64,000 nucleotides of DNA from Bradyrhizobium tropiciagri (GCF_001189845.1 NZ_LFLZ01000003.1:227636-291635); one strand, 5' to 3'; counted from the stretch's first letter, positions 22,451 through 32,330 are shown. The notes: generated by a model from the letters alone, not told the origin. Translations and numbers: made by a program.

Positions 22451-22769
22451 GATAAAAGTCCGCCTGGAATGAGAGCTGATTCTGAACGCATCGGGGCGGG
22501 CAGCCGCGACACGTGTGTGGATGGGCCTTACGGGTTGGAGGGTGGATTAGCACCTCAATTCCGCAAGTCCAAGGCGATGAAACGCCCCAAAACGGGGAAA
22601 AGTTGCCGGAAATCGCCCAATTTCATAGAACGGTGCATAGTTCTGCGCCGCCGTTGCGCTTCCCTCGCTTGCCACGTAAATTTCGTCCGCTAAACGCTTG
22701 CCGAACCGCCAGTTTTGCCGTGCGGCAGCCATCTCTAACGGCCTACCTGAGGGGTCCACGCCGCGTGTC
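22451..22769. promoter_or_regulatory. Divergent control region between tkt and DUF4164-zapA
   Basis: 319 bases without a convincing gene; it must contain the tkt promoter on the minus strand and the promoter for the cell-division unit on the plus strand. Only a small CCCC-AAAA-CGGGG hairpin near 22583-22600 was noticed. No Cbb-type operator was identified. Confidence 0.4.
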
Positions 22770-23090
22770 ATGAGTGATCGTCTCGCCAACGGGTCTGGCA
22801 ATACCGAGGCGCCGCTTGCCGATATCGACGCTGCGACCAAGCGGCTGATGGCCGCGCTCGATGCGCTGGAAAGCTCCGTGGAGCGGCGCCGCGAGGCCGA
22901 CCGCGACGAGAACGAATTGGCGAGCCGGATCCAGGCGCTCGGCGCCGATCGCTCCCGGCTTGCCGACGAACTCGACGGATCGCTGGTGAAGACGCGCAAG
23001 CTCGAGCGCGCCAATCGCGACATCGCGGAAAAGCTCGACGCCGCGATCGGCACCATACGCGCCGTGCTCGAGGGCGGAGACAGCAGATGA
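22770..23090 (+). CDS. DUF4164 family coiled-coil protein
   Basis: Small helical protein of 106 residues with heptad-like Ala/Leu/Glu/Arg spacing through residues 25-95 and no membrane segment. DUF4164 proteins are found just before zapA in many alphaproteobacteria and are thought to belong with cell division, though no function is proven. The stop overlaps the zapA start (ATGA, 23087-23090), so translation is coupled. The ATG at 22770 is the first Met after the promoter region; the longer frame begins in non-coding DNA. Confidence 0.82.
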   Translation: MSDRLANGSGNTEAPLADIDAATKRLMAALDALESSVERRREADRDENELASRIQALGADRSRLADELDGSLVKTRKLERANRDIAEKLDAAIGTIRAVLEGGDSR

Positions 23091-23470
23091 GCCACATCAA
23101 CGTCACCATCAATGGCCGGCAATACCGGATGGCCTGCGAGGAAGGCCAGGAGGTGCGGCTTCTGAAGCTCGCGGAAAATCTCCAGCAGCGCGTCGAATCC
23201 TTGCGCGGCAAGTTCGGCGAGATCGGCGATGCGCGGTTGACCGTGATGGCGGCGCTCACCGCCTGCGACGAGCTGGTCGATGCCAGCGCGCGCATCCGCA
23301 GCCTCGAGGAAGAGGTCGAACAGCTGCGCAATGCCCGCACGGCCGCCACCGACCGCGCCCGCGCCACCCAGACCGCGGTCTCCAACGCGCTCAACGCCGC
23401 CGCCGAGCGGATCGAGCGCACCACGCAGGTGCTCAACCGCACCATCGGCGGCGGCATCGCGATCGGGTAG
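23087..23470 (+). CDS. zapA: Cell division protein ZapA
   Basis: FtsZ-ring-associated protein of 127 residues that cross-links FtsZ filaments at midcell. The N-terminal globular part (VTINGRQYRMACEEGQE...LLKLAENL) matches ZapA, followed by a long C-terminal helix with heptads. Start overlaps the DUF4164 stop by ATGA. 6S RNA and the 5-FCL gene follow, the standard zapA neighbourhood in many Proteobacteria. Confidence 0.93.
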   Translation: MSHINVTINGRQYRMACEEGQEVRLLKLAENLQQRVESLRGKFGEIGDARLTVMAALTACDELVDASARIRSLEEEVEQLRNARTAATDRARATQTAVSNALNAAAERIERTTQVLNRTIGGGIAIG

Positions 23471-23474
23471 CCGC

Positions 23475-23597
23475 TGTCGTCCCGGCGAAGGCCGGGACCC
23501 ATACTCCGTGGCCCATCGAGTTTGGGCGGTGCGGGTTAGCACCCTCCGCAACGATGAACAGTTGTGGTTATGGGTCCCGGCCTGCGCCGGGACGACG
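23475..23597. repeat. Inverted pair of GTCGTCCCGG...GGGACCCAT repeats
   Basis: Two mirror units, TGTCGTCCCGGCGAAGGCC at the left and its reverse ending CGCCGGGACGAC at the right, separated by about 60 bases. Same family as 4145-4425. It lies between zapA and 6S RNA. Confidence 0.8.
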
Positions 23598-23639
23598 AGG
23601 TACAGCTAGCGAAGTCGGGCAACGATCGCTAGATTAGCC

Positions 23640-23806
23640 CCCGCGAAGCTGCGTCGTGCGTCAGGAGCCATATATCCCCGGGGCCTTATCGATCCTTTAG
23701 GGAACTGTCCCTGGCCGGGTCCGTGGACCCGGACATATGGTGCCCACCTACTTTCGTAGGGAACTCCGGGATCGAGCGCTCCAACGGCCTCTGCGGCTTC
23801 GCACTG
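23640..23806 (+). ncRNA. ssrS: 6S RNA
   Basis: Small RNA that mimics an open promoter and sequesters housekeeping RNA polymerase. It lies between zapA and the 5-FCL gene, the usual 6S locus. The ends pair: GCGAAGC at 23643-23649 with GCTTCGC at 23796-23802. The inside has the 6S look of stems around a large bubble, with GGGAACTCCGGGATCGA and CAACGGCCTCTGCGGC near the 3' end. A short T-run follows (TGAATTTTTG). Ends are estimates to within about 10 bases. An open frame that starts inside it (23723) is not coding. Confidence 0.78.
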
Positions 23807-23983
23807 AATTTTTGCTGTTGCCTTGTCGTCGCGCTGCGGCGGTTCGATTGCGAAGCAGTGCCCCGCGATGCGGGGCGTCCAGCGCGCCGCGACTCGTCTT
23901 ACGAAAGCTCTGGCCTTGCGAAGCTAGCGTCTCTGAATGATGGATCGTCCGTTGTCGCGGACGACGACAGCGGAAGATGGATC

Positions 23984-24562
23984 ATGCACGCATCTCCATC
24001 GAAGGCCGAGCTTCGGGCGCTTGCCCTCGCCAAGCGCGACGCGCTGAGCGACGAGCAGCGCGCGACCGCTGCCGAGGCGCTGGCCAAGCGCGGCGCGCCG
24101 TTCGAGATCGCGCAAGGCATGATCATCTCGGGCTATGCGCCGATCCGCAGCGAGATCGATCCGGCGCCGTTGATGAAGAAGCTTGCGGAAAAGGGTGCGC
24201 GGCTCGCGCTGCCCTGTATCAACGCGCGCGGCCAGTCGCTGACCTTCCGCAGTTGGTCGCCGCAGGACCGGCTGATGCTCGGGCCGCTCGGCATTCCCGA
24301 GCCGTCGCCGGCCGCGGCCGAGGTGCATCCCGACGTGATGCTGGTGCCGCTTGCCGCATTCGACAAGCTCGGCCACCGCATCGGTTACGGCGCCGGCTAT
24401 TACGACTATACCTTTGCGCATCTGCGCAAGGCCAAGCACGTGATCGGGGTGGGAGTTGCCTTTGCTGCACAGGAAACCAAGGCCATTCCGGCGCTATCGC
24501 ACGACGTCCCGCTCGATTATGTGCTAACGGAGCGCAAGACGTTCGATTTCCGGAGTAGCTAG
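23984..24562 (+). CDS. 5-formyltetrahydrofolate cyclo-ligase
   Basis: ATP-dependent conversion of 5-formyl-THF to 5,10-methenyl-THF, returning stored folate to one-carbon metabolism. 192 residues. Markers: the basic N-terminal segment KAELRALALAKRDAL, and the C-terminal motif GHRIGYGAGYYD. The ATG at 23984 is chosen because GGAAG precedes it and because the longer frame would overlap 6S RNA. The next gene starts with TTG two bases after this stop, so the two are coupled. Confidence 0.93.
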   Translation: MHASPSKAELRALALAKRDALSDEQRATAAEALAKRGAPFEIAQGMIISGYAPIRSEIDPAPLMKKLAEKGARLALPCINARGQSLTFRSWSPQDRLMLGPLGIPEPSPAAAEVHPDVMLVPLAAFDKLGHRIGYGAGYYDYTFAHLRKAKHVIGVGVAFAAQETKAIPALSHDVPLDYVLTERKTFDFRSS

Positions 24563-24564
24563 CC

Positions 24565-25388
24565 TTGCGTATCCTCTTCGTTGGTGACGTCGTCGGCAGG
24601 ACCGGCCGCACCGCCATAGCAGACCATCTTCCCGGCATGATCAGGGACTGGTCGCTCGACCTCGTCGTCGTCAATGGCGAGAATTCCGCCGGCGGCTTCG
24701 GCATCACCGAGGCGATCTATCAGGAGCTACTGGATGCCGGAGCGGACGCGATCACGCTCGGCAACCACGCCTGGAATCAGAAAGAGGCGCTGGTCTTCAT
24801 CGAACGCGCGCCGCGCCTGATCCGTCCCTTGAATTTTCCGCGCCATTCGCCCGGCCGCGGCGCCACGCTGGTCGACACCAAGAACGGCAAGCGCGCGCTC
24901 GTCCTCAATGCGATCGGCCGCGTGTTCATGGAGCCGTCGTCCAACGATCCGTTCAGCGCGATTGATCGCGAGCTCGAGGCCTGCCCGCTACGCGAGGGCT
25001 GTGACGCATCGTGCTCGACTTCCATGCCGAGGCGACCAGCGAGAAGCAGGGTGTCGGCTTCTTCTGCGACGGCCGCGTCAGCCTCGTGGTCGGGACCCAT
25101 ACCCATGTGCCGACCGCCGATCACCAGGTGCTGCCCGGCGGCACCGCCTATATGAGCGATGCCGGCATGACCGGCGACTACGATTCGGTGATCGGCATGC
25201 AGAAGGAGGAGCCGCTGCAGCGCTTCCTCACCGGCATCCCCTCCGGCCGTTTCGAGCCGGCGGGCGGCGTTGCGACGCTCAGCGGCATCGCGGTCGAGAC
25301 CGACGATGCGACCGGGCTAGCGGTCAAGGTCGCGCCGGTGCGCGCCGGCGGCCGGCTCGAGCCCGCGGTGCCGGGGTTCTGGACTTGA
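24565..25388 (+). pseudogene. TIGR00282 family metallophosphoesterase (YmdB-like), frameshifted
   Basis: YmdB-type phosphodiesterases hydrolyse 2',3'-cyclic nucleotides or cAMP. The first part (frame of 24565) has GDVVGRTGR, VVNGENSAGGFG and LGNHAWNQKE, all family metal-site motifs, but runs off frame after REGCDA. The continuation, in another frame from about 25008, has LDFHAEATSEKQ, VVGTHTHVPTADHQ and GTAYMSDAGMTG. One base is missing at about 25007 (GACGC-ATC where GACGCxATC is expected). Restoring it gives 274 residues, a normal length. Start is TTG at 24565, with CGGAG upstream. A sequencing error is likely. Confidence 0.85.
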
Positions 25389-25417
25389 ATGGTTCTGCGG
25401 ATTGGTGATCAGGAAAC

Positions 25418-25939
25418 ATGAGTGTCTCGGCGGAGTGGCTGAAGCGACTTATCGAGACGGAGCTTGTGACAATTGATCATGAGGCCACTCTAGCCTTTAT
25501 CAGGGTTCGTTTAGTCGAACCGCGCATTGTCATGAGGGATTGGGACTACGGCTCTCCGGGTCAGCAATATCCATGCTGGACGACGTTCGAAGACCGCAGC
25601 TGGGACTTGGCGTTGGCCCATTGCAACGAGGGCTACGGTCCTCAAAGGCCATGGGGAATGGTATGGATAGGCGAAAGTGGGCGGCCGACATCGATGGGCA
25701 TGGACACGAGTTGGCATCCTGGCTTCGTCGCCGCGTTTCTTGACAGTGTCGTCGCAACAGAATTGCCGATATGGCGCGTCTATCGACGAAATGATGACCG
25801 GGCCTTTACGCCCATTACAGCGCCTGGTGAATGGAAGACGGCGTGGGAGAGCCGGGATCATCTTGCAGAACACCCGAAGGACAACCGGTACTACGTGTTG
25901 GACACCCTGCGAGATCCAAATCAGTGGTTGTCTTCGTAA
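25418..25939 (+). CDS. Hypothetical protein
   Basis: Predicted soluble protein of 173 residues that I do not recognise. It is rich in Trp and acidic residues (WTTFEDRSWDLALAHC, WGMVWIGESG, APGEWKTAW) and has no signal peptide or membrane segment. AGGAAAC directly before the ATG makes it a credible gene. Its base composition is visibly lower in GC than its neighbours and it is followed by a repeat-rich non-coding stretch, which suggests acquisition. The size and Trp-rich composition resemble immunity-type proteins, but this is only an impression. Confidence 0.65.
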   Translation: MSVSAEWLKRLIETELVTIDHEATLAFIRVRLVEPRIVMRDWDYGSPGQQYPCWTTFEDRSWDLALAHCNEGYGPQRPWGMVWIGESGRPTSMGMDTSWHPGFVAAFLDSVVATELPIWRVYRRNDDRAFTPITAPGEWKTAWESRDHLAEHPKDNRYYVLDTLRDPNQWLSS

Positions 25940-26311
25940 TCCCAAACACTTGCGAAAATCAAAGAAGCCCCAGACGAATAGCTGCGCTGATTTTGGCGCA
26001 GGCGGTTTCAAGCGGTGCCGGGGTTCTTGCCGGTTGAAAGATTGCTCCCGGATTGCGCTGCGCTGCATCCGGGCTGCGGTCTCCGCGAAATCCTTCTCGC
26101 GGGTGCACAACTGATTCCGGATTAAGCTTCGCTCCATCCGGGCTACACACAATTTCGGAATAATAGAAGAGTACCGGTGATTTGCCCGTCGTGTCAAGTT
26201 GCCGTGTCGGACGCCGGCTACTTTGCATGGGGTTGTTTTCGATATTTTGGTAGGTGCTCAGCTAAGCGCACGCGGACGACCGTTGGCTTCATACGCTATG
26301 GGGCCGCGGAT
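25940..26311. repeat. Non-coding stretch with CCGGAT...ATCCGGGCT repeats
   Basis: 372 bases without a gene. At 26046-26147 are two imperfect units, TCCCGGATTGCGCTGCGCTGCATCCGGGCT-type and TCCGGATTAAGCTTCGCTCCATCCGGGCT-type, each a small palindrome. Same family as 27839-27924 and 39046-39130. The rest is AT-richer and featureless; it is downstream of both neighbours. Confidence 0.7.
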
Positions 26312-27736
26312 TCACGACTGCCGGAAGCCCATCCGGAACGCGCCCCAGTGGCGGCCGCCGACGAAGATCGGCGACGACAGGTCCTTCATCAGCACGAAAT
26401 TGCCGCCGCCCATGTCGCGGCGGTAGGTCTGCAGCAGGAACGGCTTGGTATTGGCCGCGACCTTGCTCACCGCGCGGTCGTTGAACAGCCGGCGGTTGCG
26501 GCAATTGGCGTTGTTCCACACGGGGTCCGGTCCCTGCGGCTGCCGGTAGTTCGGATTGTGGGTCGGCAGATAGCCGCCGCGCGCCCAGGCGACGCAGAAC
26601 ACGATGCGCGGATCGGTCTTCTGGAGCGGATCCTGGATCGCGGGCAGCACGCGGTCGGTGAAGCTGACATAGTCGGTCAGGTACTGCTTCGGATTGGTGC
26701 CCGCGATCTCGCGATACCTCTCGTCCATCAATTGCGCCAGCGTGATCTCGCCGCGTGCGACGGCATTCTCGAACAGGTCGGAGATCTGCTTCGCGGTATC
26801 GGTCACGACGCGGATCAGCGGCGCATCGCTGGTTTCCACGCCGCTGTCGGCGATCGTCACGATCAGGCTCTCGGAGAGCTCGAGCAGCTTCGCCACACGG
26901 CCGTCGGCGTGCTTGAGGTCGCGCGAGGACAGGTCGACGCCCTTGGCAAGCTCGTTCAGCTCCGCGATCACGGTGTCGCAATGACCGAGATTGGAGGTCG
27001 CGGCGCGCGCCACGCTGCCGATCTCGGCGCCGACCGATGAAAAGCCCTCCTGCACGCGGCTGATGATGCCGGAGATCTGCCGGGCGCCTTCACCGGCGCT
27101 CTTGGCGCGCAGCGAGGCATCGCCGCTCTCGCCGATCAGGCTGCCGATCTGGCCGTCGAGATCGCGCACGGTGTCGGAAATCTGGTGCGTCGCCTGGCGG
27201 GTCGCCTCGGCAAGGTTCTTCACCTCGCTTGCGACCACCGCAAAGCCGCGGCCGGCATCGCCGGCGCGCGCGGCCTCGATCGTGGCGTTCAGCGCGAGCA
27301 GATTGGTCTGCTTGGCGATCGCCTCGATCGAGCCGGAGACCTTGGCGACCTGGCTCAGCGCGGAGCCGACCGCGGCGAGCCGCGCCTCGATCCGTCCAAC
27401 GGCGGCGACGAGTTCCGCGATGTGGCTGACCGCCGTCTCGACCACGTTGCGCGATTCCGCGATCTGGCCGGCCGCGGCGGATGCGGTCGATTGCACCGCC
27501 TGCGAGGCGTTGGCGATGTCGTGATTGGCCGAGACCATGATCTCGGCGGTCTCCTGCAAGTGGTGGAACCGCTCGGACTGGTTGGTGACGCGGTTCGCGA
27601 CCTCCTGGACGTTGCCGGCGATGTCGGCAAGCTCCACCCCGAGGCCGCCGATGCGGTCGGCGAGCTGGTCGACCAGCCGTTCGGCCAGCGTCCGGTTCGA
27701 CGACGTATCCAGCACTGCAAGCTGCGCAGCCGACAT
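26312..27736 (-). CDS. Soluble methyl-accepting chemotaxis protein with C-terminal sensor-like domain
   Basis: Chemoreceptor-type signalling protein of 474 residues without a membrane segment. The kinase-control hairpin tip is at about 138-185 ([34 protein letters not shown]). Unusually, about 155 residues follow the signalling helix (320-474), with [32 protein letters not shown] and [11 protein letters not shown]. The same block ends the neighbouring receptor. It is probably a cytoplasmic ligand-sensing module. Start at 27736 has GGAGGAAAC upstream. No che genes are in the window. Confidence 0.88.
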   Translation of the reverse strand: MSAAQLAVLDTSSNRTLAERLVDQLADRIGGLGVELADIAGNVQEVANRVTNQSERFHHLQETAEIMVSANHDIANASQAVQSTASAAAGQIAESRNVVETAVSHIAELVAAVGRIEARLAAVGSALSQVAKVSGSIEAIAKQTNLLALNATIEAARAGDAGRGFAVVASEVKNLAEATRQATHQISDTVRDLDGQIGSLIGESGDASLRAKSAGEGARQISGIISRVQEGFSSVGAEIGSVARAATSNLGHCDTVIAELNELAKGVDLSSRDLKHADGRVAKLLELSESLIVTIADSGVETSDAPLIRVVTDTAKQISDLFENAVARGEITLAQLMDERYREIAGTNPKQYLTDYVSFTDRVLPAIQDPLQKTDPRIVFCVAWARGGYLPTHNPNYRQPQGPDPVWNNANCRNRRLFNDRAVSKVAANTKPFLLQTYRRDMGGGNFVLMKDLSSPIFVGGRHWGAFRMGFRQS

Positions 27737-27838
27737 TTCGCGTTTCCTCCGTTACAGCGGCCCATCGAGCTGCCGCTGCATTCCCCAGTCCGATCTAGAG
27801 CGTGATTCGCGAACGCCGTCTTGCCTGAGCGTGCACTG

Positions 27839-27924
27839 CGTAGCCCGGATGCAGCGCAGCGAAATCCGGGATCCCCGTCCGTGGAAACGCGTGTCCCGGA
27901 TTACGCTTCGCCGCATCCGGGCTA
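27839..27924. repeat. Inverted TAGCCCGGAT / ATCCGGGCTA repeat pair
   Basis: Two mirrored units, GTAGCCCGGATGCAGCG...AAATCCGGG and CCCGGATTACGCTTCGCCGCATCCGGGCTA, between the two chemoreceptor genes. Same family as 39046-39130 and, more degenerate, 26046-26147. Confidence 0.8.
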
Positions 27925-27932
27925 GGAAGTCA

Positions 27933-29711
27933 TCAAAGCTTGTAGGCGGTGCGGAAAGCGCCCCAGTGCCGGCCGCGCACGCGGATCGGCACATCGATCT
28001 CGCGCATCATCACGGTGCTGCCGTTGCCCATGTCGCGCGCGTAGCTCTGCACCAGGTAGGCGCGCTCATTGTGCGCGGCGGCGAGGCCCGCGGGATCGTT
28101 GAAGATGCGGCGATTGCGGCAATTGGCGGTGTTGTATGCCACGTCGCCCGGCCGCTGCGGATGCGAGTAGATCTTGTTATGGACCGGCAGATAGCCGTTG
28201 CGGTCGACCGTCGCGCAGAACGCCAGGCGCTTGTCCCTGGCGAGGAACGCCTCGAGCAGCGCGGGCAGCGCGCGATCCGCCCAATCCAGCATCCTGGTGC
28301 GGTACTGCACCGGATTGGTGCCGGATATTTCGACGTAATTCGTGTCGAACATGTCGGCGATCGTGACGGCGCCGCTCGCCAGTCCGTTCTCGAAGACCTT
28401 GCCCAGCTCGGCGCCTGCTTCCATCGCGCGGGTGATGAGTTCGGCGTTCTCCTCATGGATCGCCCACATCCGGTCTTCGATCTTTTCCCGCAGCTCGGCG
28501 GTCGGCGCCTCGAAGCGGGCCTGGCTGCCGGCCTTGGAGCGATCGCCGATCCGGATCCGGCACGCGCCAACGTCCTGCAAGGTCGCGCTTAGCGTCTCGT
28601 GGGCCGGCAGCTTTTCGGCATCGGGCCCGCCGATCAGGATGCCGTCCATCGCGAGCTCGTAGACCGGCGCGGTGACGTTGCCGCGCGCGGTCGCGATCTC
28701 GATGGTGAGGCTGCAGGGCAGGCGCTCGTTCTTGCGCGGATCGCCGCGCTCGTCCTGGCGCAGCAGCACCGCGCAGCGTGCCTTCAGCTTCTGGGCAAAC
28801 GCAGTCACCGCCTTGCCGGCCTTCGCGACATTGTCGCCATGCGCGGCGGCTTCGCGCGTCGCGCTGTCGATCTCGCCGGCGCTGGTGCCGACCGAGACGA
28901 TGAAGTGCGAGGCGGAGGCGGCGTTCTGGCCCATCTCGCCGGTGATCTGGTTCTGCTCGGCGACCGCGCCGTTGACGTTCTCGAATACCGGGCGGATTTT
29001 TTCGATCGCCTCGGAGATGCGGTGCACGGCGTCGGCCGATCCGGTGGCGTCCTTCTGCAGCGCCTCGATCTTCTTGGTGATCTCCTCGGTCGCGCTCTGG
29101 GTCTGCACTGCCAGCGCCTTGACCTCGGTTGCGACCACCGCAAAGCCCTTGCCGGCGGCGCCGGCGCGCGCCGCCTCGATCGTCGAGTTGAGCGCCAGCA
29201 GCGTGGTCTGGCGCGCGATCTGCGCGATCAGGTTGACGACATTGCCGATCGCGGCCGAGGATTCGCGCAAGCGATCGACGTTGGCGGTGGCCTCGCGCGC
29301 GGCCGCCGCGGCGTCGTCGGCGAGCTGGCTCGCACTGCGCACCTGGGCCCCGATGCCCTCGGCGGAATGGGTGAAGCGGTCGGCAGCTTCGGAGAATGTC
29401 GTCGCGGTGCTCTGCGCGTCGTTGCTGCGGCCGGCCAGCGCGTCGGTGCGGGCGCGGATGGTCGCGAGCCGGGCTGCCGTCGCCTCGGCGCCGTCGGCAA
29501 CCGAGTTCGCGGCACGCTCGAGCTGGCGGATCATCGCGCCGAGCTCGAGTTCCAGCAGTTCCAGGATTTCCTTGGCCGAGTCTTTGGCCGAATCCTGGGC
29601 CGAATCAATCTCGGTCGGGACGTCGGGCGCTGCGGTCGCGGCTGGAACCTGCGACGCGACGGCCGGCGCAGCCGTCTCCGGCACTTGCTTTCGAAACAAA
29701 CCGAATGCCAT
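27933..29711 (-). CDS. Soluble chemoreceptor with internal PilZ-like domain and C-terminal sensor-like domain
   Basis: 592 residues with no membrane segment. Order: a Ser/Ala/Asp-rich N-terminus with a small [12 protein letters not shown] repeat, signalling hairpin with its tip at about 160-205 ([19 protein letters not shown]), a PilZ-like insert at about 325-410 (RKNER as RxxxR, but ELAMDG where DxSxxG is expected), and a C-terminal domain at about 440-592 ([33 protein letters not shown]) shared with the receptor downstream. It may link cyclic di-GMP or redox state to taxis. Start at 29711 is chosen because MAFGLFRK begins the conserved part; the SD is weak. Confidence 0.87.
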   Translation of the reverse strand: MAFGLFRKQVPETAAPAVASQVPAATAAPDVPTEIDSAQDSAKDSAKEILELLELELGAMIRQLERAANSVADGAEATAARLATIRARTDALAGRSNDAQSTATTFSEAADRFTHSAEGIGAQVRSASQLADDAAAAAREATANVDRLRESSAAIGNVVNLIAQIARQTTLLALNSTIEAARAGAAGKGFAVVATEVKALAVQTQSATEEITKKIEALQKDATGSADAVHRISEAIEKIRPVFENVNGAVAEQNQITGEMGQNAASASHFIVSVGTSAGEIDSATREAAAHGDNVAKAGKAVTAFAQKLKARCAVLLRQDERGDPRKNERLPCSLTIEIATARGNVTAPVYELAMDGILIGGPDAEKLPAHETLSATLQDVGACRIRIGDRSKAGSQARFEAPTAELREKIEDRMWAIHEENAELITRAMEAGAELGKVFENGLASGAVTIADMFDTNYVEISGTNPVQYRTRMLDWADRALPALLEAFLARDKRLAFCATVDRNGYLPVHNKIYSHPQRPGDVAYNTANCRNRRIFNDPAGLAAAHNERAYLVQSYARDMGNGSTVMMREIDVPIRVRGRHWGAFRTAYKL

Positions 29712-29913
29712 GGGAGCTCTTGGAAGTTGCGGCGAGACGGGGCGATCCTCGCATCCGGGCATGAAGTCATGGTTAACAAGTGCCTCATATTCCGGGTTGC
29801 GGTAGTATTCCCGGGCCGAAGGGCCCCGCCGATCCTTTGATTTTGACCGTGAGGGGCCTATAAGGCCGCGTTTTCCATCCCTGTTCAGACCCTAAGCTCC
29901 GAAGAGACGTCGC

Positions 29914-30660
29914 ATGGCCGGCCATTCCCAATTCAAGAACATCATGCACCGCAAGGGCCGGCAGGATGCCCAGAGGTCGAAGCTTTTCGGCAAGCTGGCC
30001 CGCGAAATCACCGTGGCGGCCAAGCTCGGCACCCCGGACCCGGCGATGAACCCGCGCCTGCGCGCCGCCGTGGTCGCGGCCCGCGCCGAGAACATGCCCA
30101 AGGACAATATCGACCGCGCCATCAAGAAGGCCGCCGGCAATGAGGGCGAGAACTATGACGAGATCCGCTACGAGGGCTATGGCCCCGGTGGCGTCGCCGT
30201 CATCGTCGAGGCGCTGACCGACAATCGCAACCGCGCCGCCTCCGACATCCGCTCCTTCTTCACCAAATCTGGCGGCAATCTCGGCGAAACCGGCTCGGTC
30301 GCCTTCATGTTCGATCGCACCGGCATCATCGAATACGACGCCAAGGTCGCCTCCGACGACGCGATGCTGGACGCCGCGATCGAGGCTGGCGCCGACGACG
30401 TCGTCTCCAGCGAAGCCGGTCACGAGGTCTACGCCTCGCAGGATACCTTCCGCGAAGTGGCCAAGGCGCTGGAAGCGAAGTTCGGCGAGCCGCGCAAGGC
30501 GGCGCTGACCTGGAAGCCGCAGAACACCGTCTCGGTCGACGACGAGACCGGCGAAAAGCTCTTGAAGCTGATGGATCTGCTCAACGAGCACGACGACGTG
30601 CAGAACGTGTTCGCCAATTTCGAGGTGTCCGACGCGCTGCTCGCCAAGATGGGCGGCTGA
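29914..30660 (+). CDS. yebC: YebC/PmpR (TACO1) family protein
   Basis: 248 residues, full length. The N-terminus [17 protein letters not shown] is diagnostic, as are [11 protein letters not shown] and [13 protein letters not shown]. Long annotated as a transcription regulator; more recent work on the family points to a role in translation of difficult peptide stretches. It is followed by ruvC, the common yebC-ruvCAB linkage. Confidence 0.95.
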   Translation: MAGHSQFKNIMHRKGRQDAQRSKLFGKLAREITVAAKLGTPDPAMNPRLRAAVVAARAENMPKDNIDRAIKKAAGNEGENYDEIRYEGYGPGGVAVIVEALTDNRNRAASDIRSFFTKSGGNLGETGSVAFMFDRTGIIEYDAKVASDDAMLDAAIEAGADDVVSSEAGHEVYASQDTFREVAKALEAKFGEPRKAALTWKPQNTVSVDDETGEKLLKLMDLLNEHDDVQNVFANFEVSDALLAKMGG

Positions 30661-30674
30661 GCCACTTACTCCGC

Positions 30675-30778
30675 TGTCATCGCCCGGCTCGACCGGGCGA
30701 TCCAGTATTCCAGAGGCTGTAGTGCTTGAGCCGATAGGCCGCGGCGTACTGGATCCCCCGCTTTCGCGGGGGATGACG
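30675..30778. repeat. Repeat pair TGTCATCGCCCGG / CCCCCGCTTTCGCGGGGGATGACG
   Basis: Two short palindromes facing each other just after yebC: CGCCCGGCTCGACCGGGCG (30681-30699) and CCCCCGCTTTCGCGGGGG at the right. They probably form REP-like ends and may terminate yebC transcription. Confidence 0.7.
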
Positions 30779-30875
30779 AGCAAACGCGGGATCATCAGCG
30801 GGCCGACCGTGACACAGGCGGGGATGAGCCTCCGTTTGTGTTTCGTTCTCCCAGCGCAGGCGGTATCACTACCCC

Positions 30876-31403
30876 ATGACAGCCCAGCCGATTCGCTCTC
30901 CCGTCCGCATCATCGGTATCGATCCGGGTCTCCGCCGCACCGGCTGGGGCGTGATCGAGACTGAAGGCAACCGCCTGGTCTATATCGGCTGCGGTTCGGT
31001 CGAACCTCCCGATGATCTGCCGCTGGCGAGCCGGCTGCTCGCGATCCATGAGGGTCTTGCCGCCGTGCTCGGCGACTTCAGGCCGGCGGAAGCCGCGGTC
31101 GAGCAGACTTTCGTCAACAAGGACGGCGTCGCCACGCTGAAGCTCGGCCAGGCTCGCGGCGTCGCCATGCTGGCGCCTGCAATGTTCGGTATCTCGGTCG
31201 CCGAATATGCGCCGAACCAGGTCAAGAAGACCGTGGTCGGCGCCGGTCACGCCGAGAAGAACCAGATCCAGGTAATGCTGAAGATACTGCTGCCGAAGGC
31301 CGAGCCGCCCTCCGCCGATGCCGCCGACGCGCTCGCGATCGCGATCACCCACGCCCATCACCGCCAGAGCGCCGCACTGCGGCTCAGGGTGGCGAACCTA
31401 TGA
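30876..31403 (+). CDS. ruvC: Crossover junction endodeoxyribonuclease RuvC
   Basis: Resolves Holliday junctions with RuvAB. 175 residues. Catalytic acidic residues are in [22 protein letters not shown] and [13 protein letters not shown], matching the RNase H-fold site. It is separated from ruvA by about 310 bases that hold a repeat pair, so ruvAB may depend on read-through or its own promoter. Confidence 0.96.
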   Translation: MTAQPIRSPVRIIGIDPGLRRTGWGVIETEGNRLVYIGCGSVEPPDDLPLASRLLAIHEGLAAVLGDFRPAEAAVEQTFVNKDGVATLKLGQARGVAMLAPAMFGISVAEYAPNQVKKTVVGAGHAEKNQIQVMLKILLPKAEPPSADAADALAIAITHAHHRQSAALRLRVANL

Positions 31404-31450
31404 GGAAGGTCTGCGGCGAAGCACGAGGTGAGGGAAGCACTCTGGTCAGG

Positions 31451-31646
31451 CTCCCTCCCCCTTGCGGGGGAGGGTTGGGGAGAGGGGTCCCGCTTGCTCG
31501 ACTGCGCGACACAGTGCACGAGCAACGCTCGCACCGCGCATAATTATCTCGCGCGCTTGGTTGCTGCCTCCTCGCCACATCCCGGAGGTCAGCACCCGGG
31601 GCTTACCCCTCTCCCTAACCCTCCCCCGCAAGGGGGGAGGGAACCC
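31451..31646. repeat. Inverted pair of CTCCCTCCCCC...GGAGAGGGG repeats between ruvC and ruvA
   Basis: Left unit CTCCCTCCCCCTTGCGGGGG AGGGTTGGGG AGAGGGGT and right unit its mirror, about 110 bases apart. Same family at 42341-42566, 58625-58795 and 59756-59925. Together with the flanks it fills the 309-base ruvC-ruvA gap; no gene lies there. Confidence 0.82.
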
Positions 31647-31712
31647 TTCCGCCGGTACGCCCCTCACTGAAGCATTCGAACGCAGTGTGAGCACCGAGTG
31701 CGAGGTGACAGG

Positions 31713-32330
31713 ATGATCGGCAAGCTGAAGGGCCTGATCGATTCCTACGGCGAGGATTACGTGATCCTCGACGTCGGCGGTGTCGGTTACCAGGTGCATT
31801 GCGCTGGTCGCACGCTGCAGGCGTTGCCGTCGCCGGGCGGAGCGGCCGTGCTCTCGATCGAGACCTATGTCCGTGAGGACGCGATCAAGCTGTTCGGCTT
31901 CCGCAGCGATCACGAGCGCGAGTGGTTTCGCCTGCTGCAGACCGTACAGGGTGTCGGCGCCAAGGTCGCGCTCGCGGTGCTCGGCACTTTGCCGCCGACC
32001 GATCTCGCAAATGCCATCGCGCTGCGCGACAAGGCGGCGGTGGCGCGGACGCCGGGGGTCGGGCCGAAGGTCGCCGAGCGCATCGTCAGCGAATTGAAGG
32101 ACAAGGCGCCGGGCTTTGCCGATGTCGATCCCGCTGTGGTGCACCTCTCCGGTGCGATCGACAACAACCGCGCCCCGCGCCCGGTGACGGACGCGATCTC
32201 CGCGCTGGTCAATCTCGGCTACGGCCAGCCGCAGGCCGCCGCCGCCATCGCCGCCGCCTCGCGCAGCGCCGGTGAAAGCGCCGAGACCGCGCAGCTGATC
32301 CGGCTGGGGCTTAAGGAATTGTCGAAGTGA
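31713..32330 (+). CDS. ruvA: Holliday junction branch migration protein RuvA
   Basis: Junction-binding tetramer subunit that loads the RuvB motor. 205 residues. N-terminal [22 protein letters not shown] fold, two helix-hairpin-helix motifs ([32 protein letters not shown]) and a C-terminal RuvB-contacting domain. The ATG at 31713 has GAGGTGACAGG directly upstream; the upstream in-frame Met is not supported. The stop overlaps the ruvB start (GTGA). Confidence 0.96.
   Translation: MIGKLKGLIDSYGEDYVILDVGGVGYQVHCAGRTLQALPSPGGAAVLSIETYVREDAIKLFGFRSDHEREWFRLLQTVQGVGAKVALAVLGTLPPTDLANAIALRDKAAVARTPGVGPKVAERIVSELKDKAPGFADVDPAVVHLSGAIDNNRAPRPVTDAISALVNLGYGQPQAAAAIAAASRSAGESAETAQLIRLGLKELSK

Noticed and set aside
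23723..23983. N-terminal extension of the 5-formyltetrahydrofolate cyclo-ligase
   Set aside because: It would overlap 6S RNA and has no similarity to the family; ATG at 23984 has an RBS.
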